Assembly: GCA_029259535.1 (NCBI GenBank)
Contig: JAPHEF010000029.1
Location: 1 to 24,566, forward strand
From: Alkanophaga liquidiphilum
GTDB lineage: Archaea > Halobacteriota > Syntropharchaeia > Alkanophagales > B39-G2
DNA: 24,566 nucleotides
Direction of reading: 5' to 3'
The notes beneath the pieces were generated by a model. The model was not told the DNA's origin. It was given only the letters and a program-made list of their open reading frames with translations, and did no database searches. Shown in pieces: positions 7,963 to 15,929 of the stretch (position 1 is its first letter; each line of letters opens with the position of its first letter). The translations under genes and the position numbers were made by a program.

Positions 7963-9006
7963 ATGCAGCTTGCCTTTGAACTTTCAGGGGAGCATGAGAC
8001 GCTGCCGAGAGCCGAAGTTCTCGCATGTTTGGATTTGCTTGGAGCACGCTACAAGGAGGTAATTTTTAAAGGTGCACTACTCGTCATTGAGGTTCAATCA
8101 AAGGATGAAAAACTGCTGGCGACGCTGCCGCTGCTTTTAAAAAAGCGGCTGGCGCTGACACACAGCATCTTCACGGTCTTTGCGCTCTGCGAGCCATCTG
8201 AAAACGTGATACTAAAGACATTTTGCGACGCTGAGGATGAAATTCGTGAATTTCTGAAGAACGGTGGGTTGAGCTTTGCGGTGCGTGTGCGCAAGCGTGG
8301 CGTGCTGCCCATGCAAATAGACTCGATGTCTCTCGAAAGACGGCTTGGAGCAAAGATAAAACGCTTGGGGTTCAAAGTGCGCCTTAAAAGTCCCGATGGG
8401 ATTATATGCGTGCTCGTCACTAAGGATTTGTGTATGCTCGGCGGCATCCTTCAAAACATAGACAAGAAGCAGTTTTTGCGGAGGGCACCGCAGGCACGCC
8501 CTTTTTTCTTGCCGGGCGTCCTCGTGCCGAAGTTCGCACGGGCGCTCGTGAATCTGAGTAGAGTGGGCAGCGGGGAAATATTCCTCGACCCTTTCTGCGG
8601 GACCGGTGGGATTCTGATAGAGGCGGCGCTCGTCGGCGCCGACGTTATCGGGAGCGACATTTTGATGCGAGCGGTGCGGGGCGCTGCCAATAATTTGAGG
8701 TTCTACGGTTTGAGCGGCGAGCTTGCGGCATGCGACGCCACCGCGCTCTGCTTACAGGACGAAAGCATCGCCGCTATCGCCACAGACCCCCCCTATGGCA
8801 GGTCCACCCTCATGTATTACTCATCGGAGAAGCTTTACGAGAATGCTATTTCCGAGATGCATAGAGTTTTGAAGAATGGGCGCTTCGCTATCGTCCTTTC
8901 AAGTTTTAAGGATGTGCCACATGACGGCTTCGAGCTTTTGGAAACGCATGAGTGCTACGTGCACAAAAGTCTGACGAGATACGTGAGCGTGCTTAGGAAA
9001 AGGTAA
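7963..9006 (+). CDS. tRNA (guanine(10)-N2)-methyltransferase, THUMP + Rossmann MTase (Trm-G10)
   Basis: Methylates N2 of G10 in tRNA with S-adenosylmethionine. From the chosen ATG (MQLAFELSGEHETLPRAE) it has 347 residues: an N-terminal THUMP-type RNA-binding region, then a Rossmann methyltransferase with FLDPFCGTGGILIEAA (SAM binding), GSDI (acidic residue after beta 2) and the catalytic TDPPYG motif in ATDPPYGRS, typical of archaeal Trm-G10/Trm11. In-frame ATGs at 7924 and 7930 are alternatives, and the frame stays open to 7663, but that region is antisense to pdxS. The 7963 start is preferred because LSGEH directly after the start is usual for the family. Divergent from pdxS, with 5' ends nearly touching. 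Confidence 0.9.
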   Translation: MQLAFELSGEHETLPRAEVLACLDLLGARYKEVIFKGALLVIEVQSKDEKLLATLPLLLKKRLALTHSIFTVFALCEPSENVILKTFCDAEDEIREFLKNGGLSFAVRVRKRGVLPMQIDSMSLERRLGAKIKRLGFKVRLKSPDGIICVLVTKDLCMLGGILQNIDKKQFLRRAPQARPFFLPGVLVPKFARALVNLSRVGSGEIFLDPFCGTGGILIEAALVGADVIGSDILMRAVRGAANNLRFYGLSGELAACDATALCLQDESIAAIATDPPYGRSTLMYYSSEKLYENAISEMHRVLKNGRFAIVLSSFKDVPHDGFELLETHECYVHKSLTRYVSVLRKR

Positions 9007-9031
9007 GTTCTCCGTCGGTTGCGGTAGAACT

Positions 9032-9043
9032 TTTAAGTGCGGA
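9032..9043 (+). promoter_or_regulatory. TATA-like element TTTAAGTGCGGA upstream of the decayed alcohol dehydrogenase
   Basis: The 12-mer TTTAAGTGCGGA starts 28 bases before the ATG at 9060. The identical 12-mer starts 27 bases before the arfC ATG at 15930. Same sequence at the same distance from two unrelated reading frames supports a TATA/start-site element giving leaderless mRNAs. The gene it served here is now a pseudogene. Confidence 0.45.
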
Positions 9044-9059
9044 AACGAGTGGGATAAAG

Positions 9060-9589
9060 ATGAGAGCAATGGTTTTAAAGAGAGTCATCCGGTTGAGGAG
9101 GAGCCATTGGAGTTTCAGCCTGTAGGGGTGTCATACGGAGCTTGATGAGATAGAGGGCGGCTCAAGCCAAAGCTCCTCCAATAATTCTGGGGCATGAAGT
9201 CGTGGGGAGAGTAAAGGTGGGGGGGTTCTGAGGTGACTAAATTCAAGAGGGGTGAAGGTGGGAATTGGCTGAATTCACTCAAGCCGCTGCTCCCGCTATT
9301 ACTGTCGGACGGGAGAGAGAACTTATGCGAGCGGTTTCAAGCTACGGGCTGCGACGGCGGCTACGCTCAATACATTGTGGTCTCCGAAGACCTCACATAT
9401 CTGATTCCTAAGAGGTTCACAGACACGCAGGCTGCCCCCCATACTCTGCGCCGGAGCCATCGGCTACCGAGCTTTAAAGCTGACAGAAATATCCAAGACA
9501 GGCAAAACATCGGACTGGAGGGAATGAATCAAGCCCTGATTTCCTTAAAACATGGGAGATACCGAGGGCATGGAGTTTTGATAGATTAG
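9060..9589 (+). pseudogene. Decayed zinc-dependent (MDR) alcohol dehydrogenase
   Basis: Pieces of one medium-chain zinc alcohol dehydrogenase appear in the correct order but in changing frames: MRAMVLK at 9060, EEEPLEFQPVGV near 9097, ELDEIEG near 9140, PPIILGHEVVGRV near 9176, then SGRENLCERF and GCDGGYAQYIVV in the frame open from 9233, ILCAGAIGYRALKLTEI in another frame near 9438, and the C-terminal NQALISLKHGRYRGHGVL ending at the stop at 9587. The catalytic CGVC segment and most of the NAD-binding Rossmann domain are missing; NIGL is joined directly to the C-terminal segment. Several frameshifts plus two internal deletions mean no functional product. The intact ancestor would have oxidised alcohols or reduced aldehydes. 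Confidence 0.85.
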
Positions 9590-9682
9590 AGGGAGCACGC
9601 GGGCTCAATGCGTCGTGTGAGTGCAGTCATGCTGAGTAGTTTATCTGAGACGCTGCATGTAGTAACCGCCTTATGCCCCAGC

Positions 9683-10408
9683 TCACTTCAAGAGCCGTGT
9701 CAGCAGCGCCCGCCCTTCTTCAGTCTTGAAGATTGGTATGTCCCAGAGCTGGACGAGTTTTTTGCGGACGATCCTTGTGTTCTTGCCACTTCTTGCATCG
9801 AAGCATACTTTCTCGTATTTCTCCCAGGCGACGAGGATGCCCCGCCGCTGCCACGCCGGCGTCTCCGCAACGTTTATGCCTTTTGAGAAGAGGAACTCGT
9901 GAATTTCCGAAGCTTTCATGCCCCTTAGCATTTTCTGCGCCTCCTCGCCGCTCAGTCCTTCTCTACGCAACGTGTAGTAGCCGTATGCGTTGACGTGGTT
10001 GCGCCAAGCCTCCGCCTGCCGCCACGCAAGGTATTTGACAAGCTCATGCTCGCATATTGGAATGACACGAGCATCAAAGCTCAAAGGCTCGTCCGCCCCG
10101 AAAATTATCGTGAAGGCGCTCGAAAAGAAGCTTGCGACCACGGAATCCAGCTTCTCGACCCTGCCGTTAAACGGCACAGTTCTGAAAAAAAAGCTCACCT
10201 CGTCAGAAAAAATATAGGCGAGTTCGGGGTGGAAGCCGCTCTTTTTGAAGAATAGTTCGGTGGCGTTCGCCATCGCCTCCGCAAACCTCTTGTCATATGG
10301 CTTCTGAAAGCCTTTTTTCTCCAAAAATCTATGAAAATTCCTACCATCAACCCTTATGATGAGTGGTAGCGGCGCCCTTATCTCTGCGAAGACCTCCCGC
10401 TCCTTCAT
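9683..10408 (-). CDS. tRNA(His) guanylyltransferase / Thg1-like 3'-5' polymerase
   Basis: Adds nucleotides in the 3'-to-5' direction to tRNA 5' ends; archaeal members add G-1 to tRNA(His) by templating or repair truncated tRNAs. The 241-residue protein shows the Thg1 metal-binding motif RVDGRNFHRF (Asp21) near the N-terminus and YIFSDEVSFFF (Asp69, Glu70), followed by the conserved helix EAWRNHVNAYGYYTL and GILVAWEKY. Length fits archaeal Thg1-like proteins. Its ATG overlaps the stop of the PRC-barrel gene by 4 bp (ATGA), so the two are likely translationally coupled. Whether it acts on tRNA(His) or in tRNA repair cannot be told from sequence alone. Confidence 0.92.
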   Translation of the reverse strand: MKEREVFAEIRAPLPLIIRVDGRNFHRFLEKKGFQKPYDKRFAEAMANATELFFKKSGFHPELAYIFSDEVSFFFRTVPFNGRVEKLDSVVASFFSSAFTIIFGADEPLSFDARVIPICEHELVKYLAWRQAEAWRNHVNAYGYYTLRREGLSGEEAQKMLRGMKASEIHEFLFSKGINVAETPAWQRRGILVAWEKYEKVCFDARSGKNTRIVRKKLVQLWDIPIFKTEEGRALLTRLLK

Positions 10409-10677
10409 TCCACCCTTTCTCCCCGCTCCTCCTTTTTCCTCCTCAGTCTCTCAACTTGCTTTATGAGTATTATGTCGCCGATGGCTAAGACCCACCGATG
10501 CGGAATTATCACGCCTTTTCCCTCGACTGGAAACAAATCCTTATTGACATTACCGACGGCAATGCCCGCAATCTTCCTTTCCTTAATATCTATGGCGACG
10601 TCCTTTACTTTCCCGACATATATGCCCGTATCCGTATACACGTCAAGCCCATACAGCGAAGTTACCTCCACTCGCAT
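10405..10677 (-). CDS. PRC-barrel domain protein
   Basis: A 90-residue protein made of a single PRC-barrel: SLYGLDVYTDTGIYVGKVKDV, then VAIDIKERKIAGIAVG and VIIPHRWVLAIGDIILI. Small archaeal PRC-barrel proteins are common and widely conserved, with poorly defined roles; links to RNA processing and cell division have been proposed. The C-terminal tail is highly charged. A TATA-like run (TTTTATAT, 10701-10708 on the minus strand) lies about 25 bases upstream of the ATG, suggesting a leaderless mRNA shared with the overlapping thg1 gene. Confidence 0.85.
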   Translation of the reverse strand: MRVEVTSLYGLDVYTDTGIYVGKVKDVAIDIKERKIAGIAVGNVNKDLFPVEGKGVIIPHRWVLAIGDIILIKQVERLRRKKEERGERVE

Positions 10678-10700
10678 GATTTTCTTTAGTAACGAAGTGA

Positions 10701-10708
10701 CATATAAA
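10701..10708 (-). promoter_or_regulatory. TATA-like promoter for PRC-barrel/thg1
   Basis: On the minus strand the bases read TTTTATAT, ending about 24 bases before the ATG at 10677. That is a typical archaeal TATA spacing for a leaderless transcript covering the PRC-barrel and thg1 genes. Assigned by composition and distance only. Confidence 0.45.
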
Positions 10709-10722
10709 AGACCGCTCTGCCA

Positions 10723-11130
10723 CTACGCTGCCTGCAACTCAGCAGGGACGAATTTCGTGCCGTAGTAGATGATGCCGCGCTCGCCGTCCTCGCCGATTTT
10801 CCTGAACGCCGCCCTCACTTTCATGCCAACACGCATCTCCTCAGGGTCACACATGACCTCCGCAAGCAGGCACGGACCTTCTTCTAACCGCACTATCGCA
10901 AGCACGTAAGGGAGGCGCCTGTTAAGGCTCTTCTTCCCTTGATGCACGACAGTGAACGTTACGACCTCACCAACACCCATAAACTTGTATTCTTCGATGT
11001 CACCACCACGCCTACATTTCGGGCAAATATCCCTCGGCGGGAAAAAGTAAGAATCACACTTCCGGCAGTGCGTTCCTACCAAGTTGTATCTGTGGCTCAA
11101 CTCTCTCCAAAAACGGGCAGTCGCCGCCAA
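10723..11130 (-). CDS. DUF35 zinc-ribbon/OB-fold protein
   Basis: A 135-residue protein of the DUF35 type: an N-terminal helix, a rubredoxin-like zinc ribbon (CRKC at 22-25 and CPKC at 37-40), and an OB-fold with EEYKFMGVGEVVTFTVV and VLAIVRLEEGPCLLAEV. In archaea such proteins partner with thiolases and HMG-CoA synthase in mevalonate synthesis, channelling acyl-CoA intermediates, or with other thiolase-like enzymes. No thiolase or HMG-CoA synthase is adjacent here, so this copy is an orphan in the window. The start is a TTG supported by a strong ribosome-binding site (GGAGGTG six bases upstream). It is followed after 45 bp by the PRC-barrel gene, which has its own promoter. Confidence 0.86.
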   Translation of the reverse strand: MAATARFWRELSHRYNLVGTHCRKCDSYFFPPRDICPKCRRGGDIEEYKFMGVGEVVTFTVVHQGKKSLNRRLPYVLAIVRLEEGPCLLAEVMCDPEEMRVGMKVRAAFRKIGEDGERGIIYYGTKFVPAELQAA

Positions 11131-11221
11131 TACAACACCTCCTATTGCCCCATAGTCCTCCCAACATAAATAATTTCAGCCTCTTAGGTGCAATTTTTAC
11201 CAAAACCGTCGTTTCGTTCAA

Positions 11222-11230
11222 TTAAAAACG
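11222..11230 (-). terminator. Possible T-rich terminator downstream of tfb
   Basis: About 45 bases after the tfb stop the minus strand reads AACGTTTTTAAT. Archaeal RNA polymerase terminates at T-rich stretches, and no gene overlaps it. The tract is short, so this is only a suggestion. Confidence 0.25.
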
Positions 11231-11271
11231 TTCTTCACGTTATCCAAAGCCAGTTCTACTGCCCAAAGCAA

Positions 11272-12288
11272 TCAGAGGATTACCTCAATATCCAGCTCTT
11301 CAGCCAGCTCTTTATAACGGTTGCGAATGGTAACTTCGGTAACGCCTGTGACTTCTGAAACCTCTTTTTGTGTCTTGTGCTTCCCACAGAGGATTGCAGC
11401 GATGTAGATGGCGGCAGCTGCTATTCCTATCGGACCTCGCCCGTTCGTCAGCTCTTTCTCCTGCGCTTCCTTTATGATCTCTATGGCCTTCGCCTCGACT
11501 TCGCCGTCAAGCCCTAACTTCGAGCAAAAGCGTGGCACGAAGTCCACGGGCGACGTCGGCTGCAGCTTTAGGTCGAGCTCCCTCGACAAAAACCTGTAAG
11601 AGCGGCTGATTTCTTTCTGCGAGACCCTCGAGACTTCAGCCATCTCGTCAAGAGTCCTCGGGACGCCATGCAGCCTGCATGCTATGTAGAGGATGGCGGT
11701 GGTGATGCCTTCGATGCTCCGCCCTCTTATCAAGCCTTTCTTCATCGCTTTCCTATAAAGCATGGCGGCAGTCTCTCTGATGTTCGTTGGCAACCCGAGA
11801 GCTGACGCCATCCTGTCCATCTCCGAAAGGGCAAATACGAAGCTCCGCTCACTGGTGTTTGTAACATGCATGCGCTGCTGCCACTTCTTGAGGCGGTGCT
11901 GCTCGGCGGATGCCACCTTGCCCTCGTAGCCGCTCCAGTCTATCAGCGTCGAGAGCCCCTTGTCGTGTATCCGGTAGGTCATCGGCGCCCCAACGCGAGC
12001 GCGGCGAGAAACTTGCTCGAAGTCGAACGCCCGCCACTCCGGACCGAGGTCCACGATTGCCTCCTCGATGACGAGGCCGCAGTCGTTACAGTAAAGCTCC
12101 GCACGCTCGGTGTCCAAGACGAGGTCCCTACTATGACATTCAGGGCATTCTTTTATCTCTCGGTATAACCTATCCTTAGTCCTCTCAACCGCAGAAATTC
12201 TCTCAATATCCTCTAAATCCTCCTCAACGTCCTCAAACTTTTCATACCTTTTCTCTTCCACTTCCATATCCTGTTTTTCCTTCGACAT
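11272..12288 (-). CDS. tfb: Transcription initiation factor IIB (TFB)
   Basis: Recruits RNA polymerase to TBP-bound archaeal promoters. The 338-residue protein starts with an acidic, charged extension of about 45 residues, then a zinc ribbon (CPEC at 48-51, CNDC at 67-70), the B-reader/linker region (EWRAFDFEQ and KGLSTLIDW), and two cyclin repeats covering about residues 140-338, with the second repeat ending in VSEVTGVTEVTIRNRYKEL. It is slightly longer than most TFBs because of the N-terminal extension. An SD-like GGAGGTG (12302-12308, minus strand) lies 13 bases upstream and a TATA element further up, so the mRNA probably has a short leader, unlike several leaderless neighbours. Confidence 0.96.
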   Translation of the reverse strand: MSKEKQDMEVEEKRYEKFEDVEEDLEDIERISAVERTKDRLYREIKECPECHSRDLVLDTERAELYCNDCGLVIEEAIVDLGPEWRAFDFEQVSRRARVGAPMTYRIHDKGLSTLIDWSGYEGKVASAEQHRLKKWQQRMHVTNTSERSFVFALSEMDRMASALGLPTNIRETAAMLYRKAMKKGLIRGRSIEGITTAILYIACRLHGVPRTLDEMAEVSRVSQKEISRSYRFLSRELDLKLQPTSPVDFVPRFCSKLGLDGEVEAKAIEIIKEAQEKELTNGRGPIGIAAAAIYIAAILCGKHKTQKEVSEVTGVTEVTIRNRYKELAEELDIEVIL

Positions 12289-12330
12289 AATGCTACATCC
12301 GCACCTCCGTTACTTTTATATGTGCGTTAA

Positions 12331-12342
12331 TTTTATATATAA
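12331..12342 (-). promoter_or_regulatory. TATA box for tfb
   Basis: The minus strand reads TTATATATAAAA, a near-ideal archaeal TATA element overlapping the 3' end of rnhB. A start site about 25 bases downstream (near 12306) would leave a short leader that may or may not hold the full SD at 12302-12308. A second TATA-like run at 12313-12321 could drive a leaderless form. Confidence 0.5.
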
Positions 12343-12995
12343 CTTGCTCTGTGTTGTGGTCTTTGAGCCTTGTTTTTGAGAAGCTCTTTGGCAGTCTTCC
12401 ATGAAGCTCTTACGTATGATGGTAGCTCCCCCTGCTCCAAAAAATCCTTTAATACTACCTTTTTCAGAAATTCTTTGGTTATCGGGTCGGAGGGATAACC
12501 GCTGCCTATCCTCTCGCCTATTTTCTTCTCAAGCTCTCTTATGGAAGCATCCCGCCGCACTTTTGCGACGATGGAAGCGGCGCCCACCACCACGTATTTC
12601 TCGTCGGCGCCGTGCTCTGCGACTATCTTAGGTCTCTGAGGGCGAAGACGTTCTTGCAGCCGCTTTGCGAACCGCTGCGGGTTCACGTCGGCAGCGTCCA
12701 CGAACGCAACATCAGGATTGAGACGGTCTAAAACGGCAGAGAAGTAAAGGACGGCGATATCGTTCATAGTCATCCGCTCCCGCAACTTGTCTATTTCCGC
12801 AGGAGATACCTCAAGCACGTAGACCTCCGTGAGCGTCTCTATTTCCCTCGCCAGCGCCTCTCGTCTCTTAGCGCTCAACTTCTTAGAGTCTTTTATGCCT
12901 AATTGTTCGAGCGCAGTCGTGTACACGACGCCGGCAACGAACATCGAGCCTATCACAGGACCCCGTCCCGCCTCGTCAACGCCCACGACTCTCAT
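12333..12995 (-). CDS. rnhB: Ribonuclease HII
   Basis: Cleaves the RNA strand of RNA/DNA hybrids and removes misincorporated ribonucleotides. The 220-residue protein begins with the type 2 RNase H motif VGVDEAGRGPVIGSM (catalytic Asp7/Glu8), followed by IKDSKKLS, the conserved VAFVDAADVN strand with a further acidic residue, and GAASIVAKVRRDASI. The C-terminal LPSYVRASWKTAKELL is typical of archaeal RNase HII. The ATG overlaps the stop of aspartate kinase by 4 bp, so the two are probably translationally coupled. Confidence 0.96.
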   Translation of the reverse strand: MRVVGVDEAGRGPVIGSMFVAGVVYTTALEQLGIKDSKKLSAKRREALAREIETLTEVYVLEVSPAEIDKLRERMTMNDIAVLYFSAVLDRLNPDVAFVDAADVNPQRFAKRLQERLRPQRPKIVAEHGADEKYVVVGAASIVAKVRRDASIRELEKKIGERIGSGYPSDPITKEFLKKVVLKDFLEQGELPSYVRASWKTAKELLKNKAQRPQHRASYI

Positions 12996-14404
12996 TTCTG
13001 CGCAAGCCCAAAGGCGTCGTGGATTGCCCTTACAGCCTCGTAGGCGTCGTCCTTTCTGACTACAAATGAAATATTGTATTCGGAGCTGCCCTGCGCAATC
13101 ATAATGATGCTGATACCCCTCTCACCGAGTGCTGAGAACACACGTCCGGCGACGCCGGGCGTGCCCGCCATGCCGGCGCCGACGACGCCGATGGCGCAAA
13201 CATCGGGATTGAAGTAGAAATCCTTTATTACGTTCCCGTTCATGTTACGGAGCGCATCAAGCGCTTCCCTGAGCTGCGCACCGTCAACAACGATAGAAAT
13301 CGTCCTTTCAGAGCTACCTTGTGATACCATTATAATATTGACGTTCTTGGCGGCGAGGCTTGAAAATACGCGGGCGGCGACGTCTGAAATGCTCGTTATG
13401 CCGGTTCCCGCAACGTTTATTATCGCAACGTCCTTTATCAGTGTGATTGCCTTCACGACACGCTCTCGCTCCGGCTCCTTCCAGATGAGCGTACCCTCGT
13501 CATCAGGGTCACAGAGGTTCTTGACACGCACCGGGATTTCATTGCGGATTACTGGTAGCATCGCTCTCGGATGGAGAATCGAAGCTCCGAAATACGAAAG
13601 TTCCATTGCTTCGACGTAGGAGAGCGTCGGAATCTTACAGGCGTTCGGCACGATTCTTGGGTCGGCGGTCATGATGCCTTCGGTGTCCTTCCAGAGCCAA
13701 ATCTCGTCTGCTTTTATTGCGGCGCCGATTATCGTGGCGGTGTAATCCGAGCCGCCCCTGCCGAGTGTCGTGACCACGCCGCTTTCCGTCTCACCGATGT
13801 AGCCGGCGACCACGGGCACTTGTCCCTCTCTGAGCAGTGGCAGTATCCGCCCGGCGATGATGCTCTCCACGCCGTCCACGGGCTGAGCGTTTCCGAAGTC
13901 GTCGTTCGTGATGATGCCAGCTTCACCGCCGGTGAGGTGCACGGAGTTTATTCTCAAGGACTCAAGCACGCCCGCAAGGAGTGGGGCAGAAAGCCGCTCA
14001 CCCGAAGACGTAATGTAATCAAGAGAACGCTTCGTTAGCTCTCCTAACAAGCATATGCCCCGCAGGGCTTTCTCTAAGTCGCCCAACCGCCTTTCAAGCT
14101 CGTTGATGACGCTGTTCAATACGTCCTTGTCGTCGATAGCTTCCTCCGCTGCCCGCACGTGTCGTCTTCGTAGCTCCTCTACGAATTCCTCGATGAGCTC
14201 CGTTTTTGTCTCTGTGGCGATGCGCTCCGCGTTTTTGAACAGCAAGTCCGTGACGCCCGAGAGCGCCGAGGTCACGACCACTATTTCGTGCGCCTCGCTC
14301 TTAAAGCGGCGGACAAGCTCGCCCACTCTCCGTATCCGCTGCCCGTCCGCAACTGCGACGCCCCCAAACTTCATCACCAGCCTCAACTCCACCACCTCAA
14401 TCAC
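12992..14404 (-). CDS. Aspartate kinase with tandem ACT domains
   Basis: Phosphorylates aspartate, the first step to lysine, threonine, methionine and diaminopimelate. Kinase landmarks: MKFGG near residue 11, TSSGERLSAPLLAG, GRGGSDYTATIIGAA and WLWKDTEGIMTADPRIVPNA, then SYFGASILHPRA. Two C-terminal ACT domains (about 310-470), including VAIINVAGTGI and VGVVGAGMAGTPG, are the usual sites of amino-acid feedback. The longest frame starts with GTG at 14404. An ATG at 14374 with GAGG six bases upstream, or TTG at 14386, would fit family N-termini equally well. It lies between a MoaD-like gene and rnhB in a close minus-strand run. Confidence 0.94.
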   Translation of the reverse strand: MIEVVELRLVMKFGGVAVADGQRIRRVGELVRRFKSEAHEIVVVTSALSGVTDLLFKNAERIATETKTELIEEFVEELRRRHVRAAEEAIDDKDVLNSVINELERRLGDLEKALRGICLLGELTKRSLDYITSSGERLSAPLLAGVLESLRINSVHLTGGEAGIITNDDFGNAQPVDGVESIIAGRILPLLREGQVPVVAGYIGETESGVVTTLGRGGSDYTATIIGAAIKADEIWLWKDTEGIMTADPRIVPNACKIPTLSYVEAMELSYFGASILHPRAMLPVIRNEIPVRVKNLCDPDDEGTLIWKEPERERVVKAITLIKDVAIINVAGTGITSISDVAARVFSSLAAKNVNIIMVSQGSSERTISIVVDGAQLREALDALRNMNGNVIKDFYFNPDVCAIGVVGAGMAGTPGVAGRVFSALGERGISIIMIAQGSSEYNISFVVRKDDAYEAVRAIHDAFGLAQK

Positions 14405-14413
14405 TTTAACAGC

Positions 14414-14692
14414 TCAGCCGCCGGCGGCGGGCGGAAATATCGCAAGCTCGTCGCCGTCCTCTACCTTTGCGGCGAGCCCACCTACGAAATTGATGTGTCT
14501 ACCATTTTTCAGGACATGAATATACTCTTTTAGATTTCCATTAGCGTCAAAAAGTTTATCATAAATGCCATAGACCCCACAAAGCCTCTCCAATACGTCT
14601 CGAACGCTACTGCCGTCGTCAAGCTTTAATGTCACCTCTTTCTCCCCCGTCATCTCCCTGAACATCGCAAACATCCGCACTTTCACTCTCAC
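14414..14692 (-). CDS. MoaD/ThiS-family ubiquitin-like sulfur carrier or modifier (SAMP-like)
   Basis: A small beta-grasp protein ending in the diagnostic diglycine (FPPAAGG), which is adenylated and thiocarboxylated by an E1-like enzyme. The core is RMFAMFREMTG, DDGSSVRDVLERL, HVLKNGRHINFVGGLA and VEDGDELAIFPP. Such proteins supply sulfur for molybdopterin (or tungstopterin), thiamine or tRNA thiolation, or act as archaeal ubiquitin-like modifiers; the sequence does not decide which. The frame extends to GTG at 14701, but GTG at 14692 is preferred because GGGGTG lies six bases upstream. No MoaE or E1 gene is in the window. It is followed after about 10 bp by aspartate kinase. Confidence 0.85.
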   Translation of the reverse strand: MRVKVRMFAMFREMTGEKEVTLKLDDGSSVRDVLERLCGVYGIYDKLFDANGNLKEYIHVLKNGRHINFVGGLAAKVEDGDELAIFPPAAGG

Positions 14693-14740
14693 ACATCTCA
14701 CCCCTCAATCTCGCTCCATGCGTCAACGCAGCGGTGCTCG

Positions 14741-15850
14741 CTAAACCTTCCAGTTTTTCACTTCTATTTCTTTACCCTTAAGAGTTGCCATGCCGACTTT
14801 TGCGAGGCTCTTGGCACTCACGAAGAGCCAGAGGGGCGAGTATATGAAATAATACGCCAAAAAGTCGTAAGGCTTGACATCGCTGCCCCATTTTGTAATC
14901 CTGAAACCTAAGGCGGTTGCGCACATCCACACCGAGAACGTTATCAGCGCGGCGAGCATGCCTTTCAGGATTACGAGGCTAAAGGAAAGGAAGAAAAGGG
15001 CAGGAAGCACCAATAACACCGGAAGCTTCAGCAAAAAGAGCATTAAAATGATGAGAGAAAGGAATCCGTATACTAAGTTGTCGGGAATCATCACGGATGC
15101 GAAGAAGTGAATCATGGCAGGGTAATGCATCATTATGATGAAAGACCAAACCTTAGGTTTCCTTATTATGAATTTGAAGTATTCGAGCACGCATAGGGCG
15201 CCGCCGACCGCCCATCTTCCCCGCTGCCTATACCATTCCCGCCAGCTTTGGGGCGGCTGCGTGAGGACGTAAGCTTTTCTTGCGGTTTTCACTGACACCC
15301 CACTCATCGCCGCCCGGATGCCGAGGTCAACGTCTTCGGTGATTGTCCGTCTGAAACCACCAAGCTTGAAGAAGTCTTCCCTTCTCACTGCGATGCATGC
15401 GCCGTTTAAGCCCATGCAAGTGTTAAATTTTGTCGAAAAAAGCGATGATATATACATGTTGAAATAATCAATGTTCACAAGCCTCGAAAGTAGCCCGTCG
15501 CACAAAATCCTCTTCTTAACATCCAATATAGAAGTTTCTCTCATCTCCTCTATAATGTTTTTCAAAAAATCTCTCTCCACCTTAGTGTCAGCATCAAGGA
15601 ATACCAAAATGTCGCCTTTTGCCTCTCTTGCGCCGGCGTTCAAAGCGTAAACTTTCCCACGTCTATTTTCGTTCACGATGAGCTTCACGGAGTATTTTCG
15701 CACTGTGCTTAACGTCTCCGCAGTCGGCTCATCGGCGACAACGATGACCTCCGCCCGCACGCTCTGCTCCATTAGGCTGCGCAGGAGGTCATCAAGAAGT
15801 TCTGAGCCTTTGTATACGGGAATGACTACACTGACGCCGCAGCCATCCAT
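14741..15850 (-). CDS. Membrane-bound family 2 glycosyltransferase
   Basis: A 369-residue GT-A fold enzyme anchored in the membrane. VSVVIPVYKG begins the nucleotide-sugar fold, DAD (86-88) is the metal-binding motif, TEDVDLG (171-177) contains the catalytic acidic pair, and QRGRW (209-213) matches the Q/RxxRW motif of processive GT2 enzymes such as cellulose or hyaluronan synthase-like proteins. About four hydrophobic segments follow (around residues 230-345). It probably makes an extracellular polysaccharide or glycolipid; the sugar and acceptor are unknown. The frame is open upstream to 16360, but that part is antisense to the arfC coding sequence, so the ATG at 15850 (MDGCGVSVV) is chosen. 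Confidence 0.9.
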   Translation of the reverse strand: MDGCGVSVVIPVYKGSELLDDLLRSLMEQSVRAEVIVVADEPTAETLSTVRKYSVKLIVNENRRGKVYALNAGAREAKGDILVFLDADTKVERDFLKNIIEEMRETSILDVKKRILCDGLLSRLVNIDYFNMYISSLFSTKFNTCMGLNGACIAVRREDFFKLGGFRRTITEDVDLGIRAAMSGVSVKTARKAYVLTQPPQSWREWYRQRGRWAVGGALCVLEYFKFIIRKPKVWSFIIMMHYPAMIHFFASVMIPDNLVYGFLSLIILMLFLLKLPVLLVLPALFFLSFSLVILKGMLAALITFSVWMCATALGFRITKWGSDVKPYDFLAYYFIYSPLWLFVSAKSLAKVGMATLKGKEIEVKNWKV

Positions 15851-15902
15851 GCTTTGTGTTGTTCTTTTCAGCCCCCATATTACTCTTTCGGTTAGCCGAG
15901 TC

Positions 15903-15914
15903 TTTAAGTGCGGA
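15903..15914 (+). promoter_or_regulatory. TATA-like element TTTAAGTGCGGA upstream of arfC
   Basis: The same 12-mer that precedes the alcohol dehydrogenase pseudogene, here starting 27 bases before the arfC ATG. The spacing suits a leaderless archaeal transcript. The identity over 12 bases at equivalent positions is the main evidence. Confidence 0.45.
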
Positions 15915-15929
15915 CGCCAACCCATTTTC

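Noticed and set aside
15678..15929. N-terminal extension of the arfC frame
   Set aside because: It overlaps the glycosyltransferase on the other strand, and the reductase family starts at MKKPFVFINAAMS.
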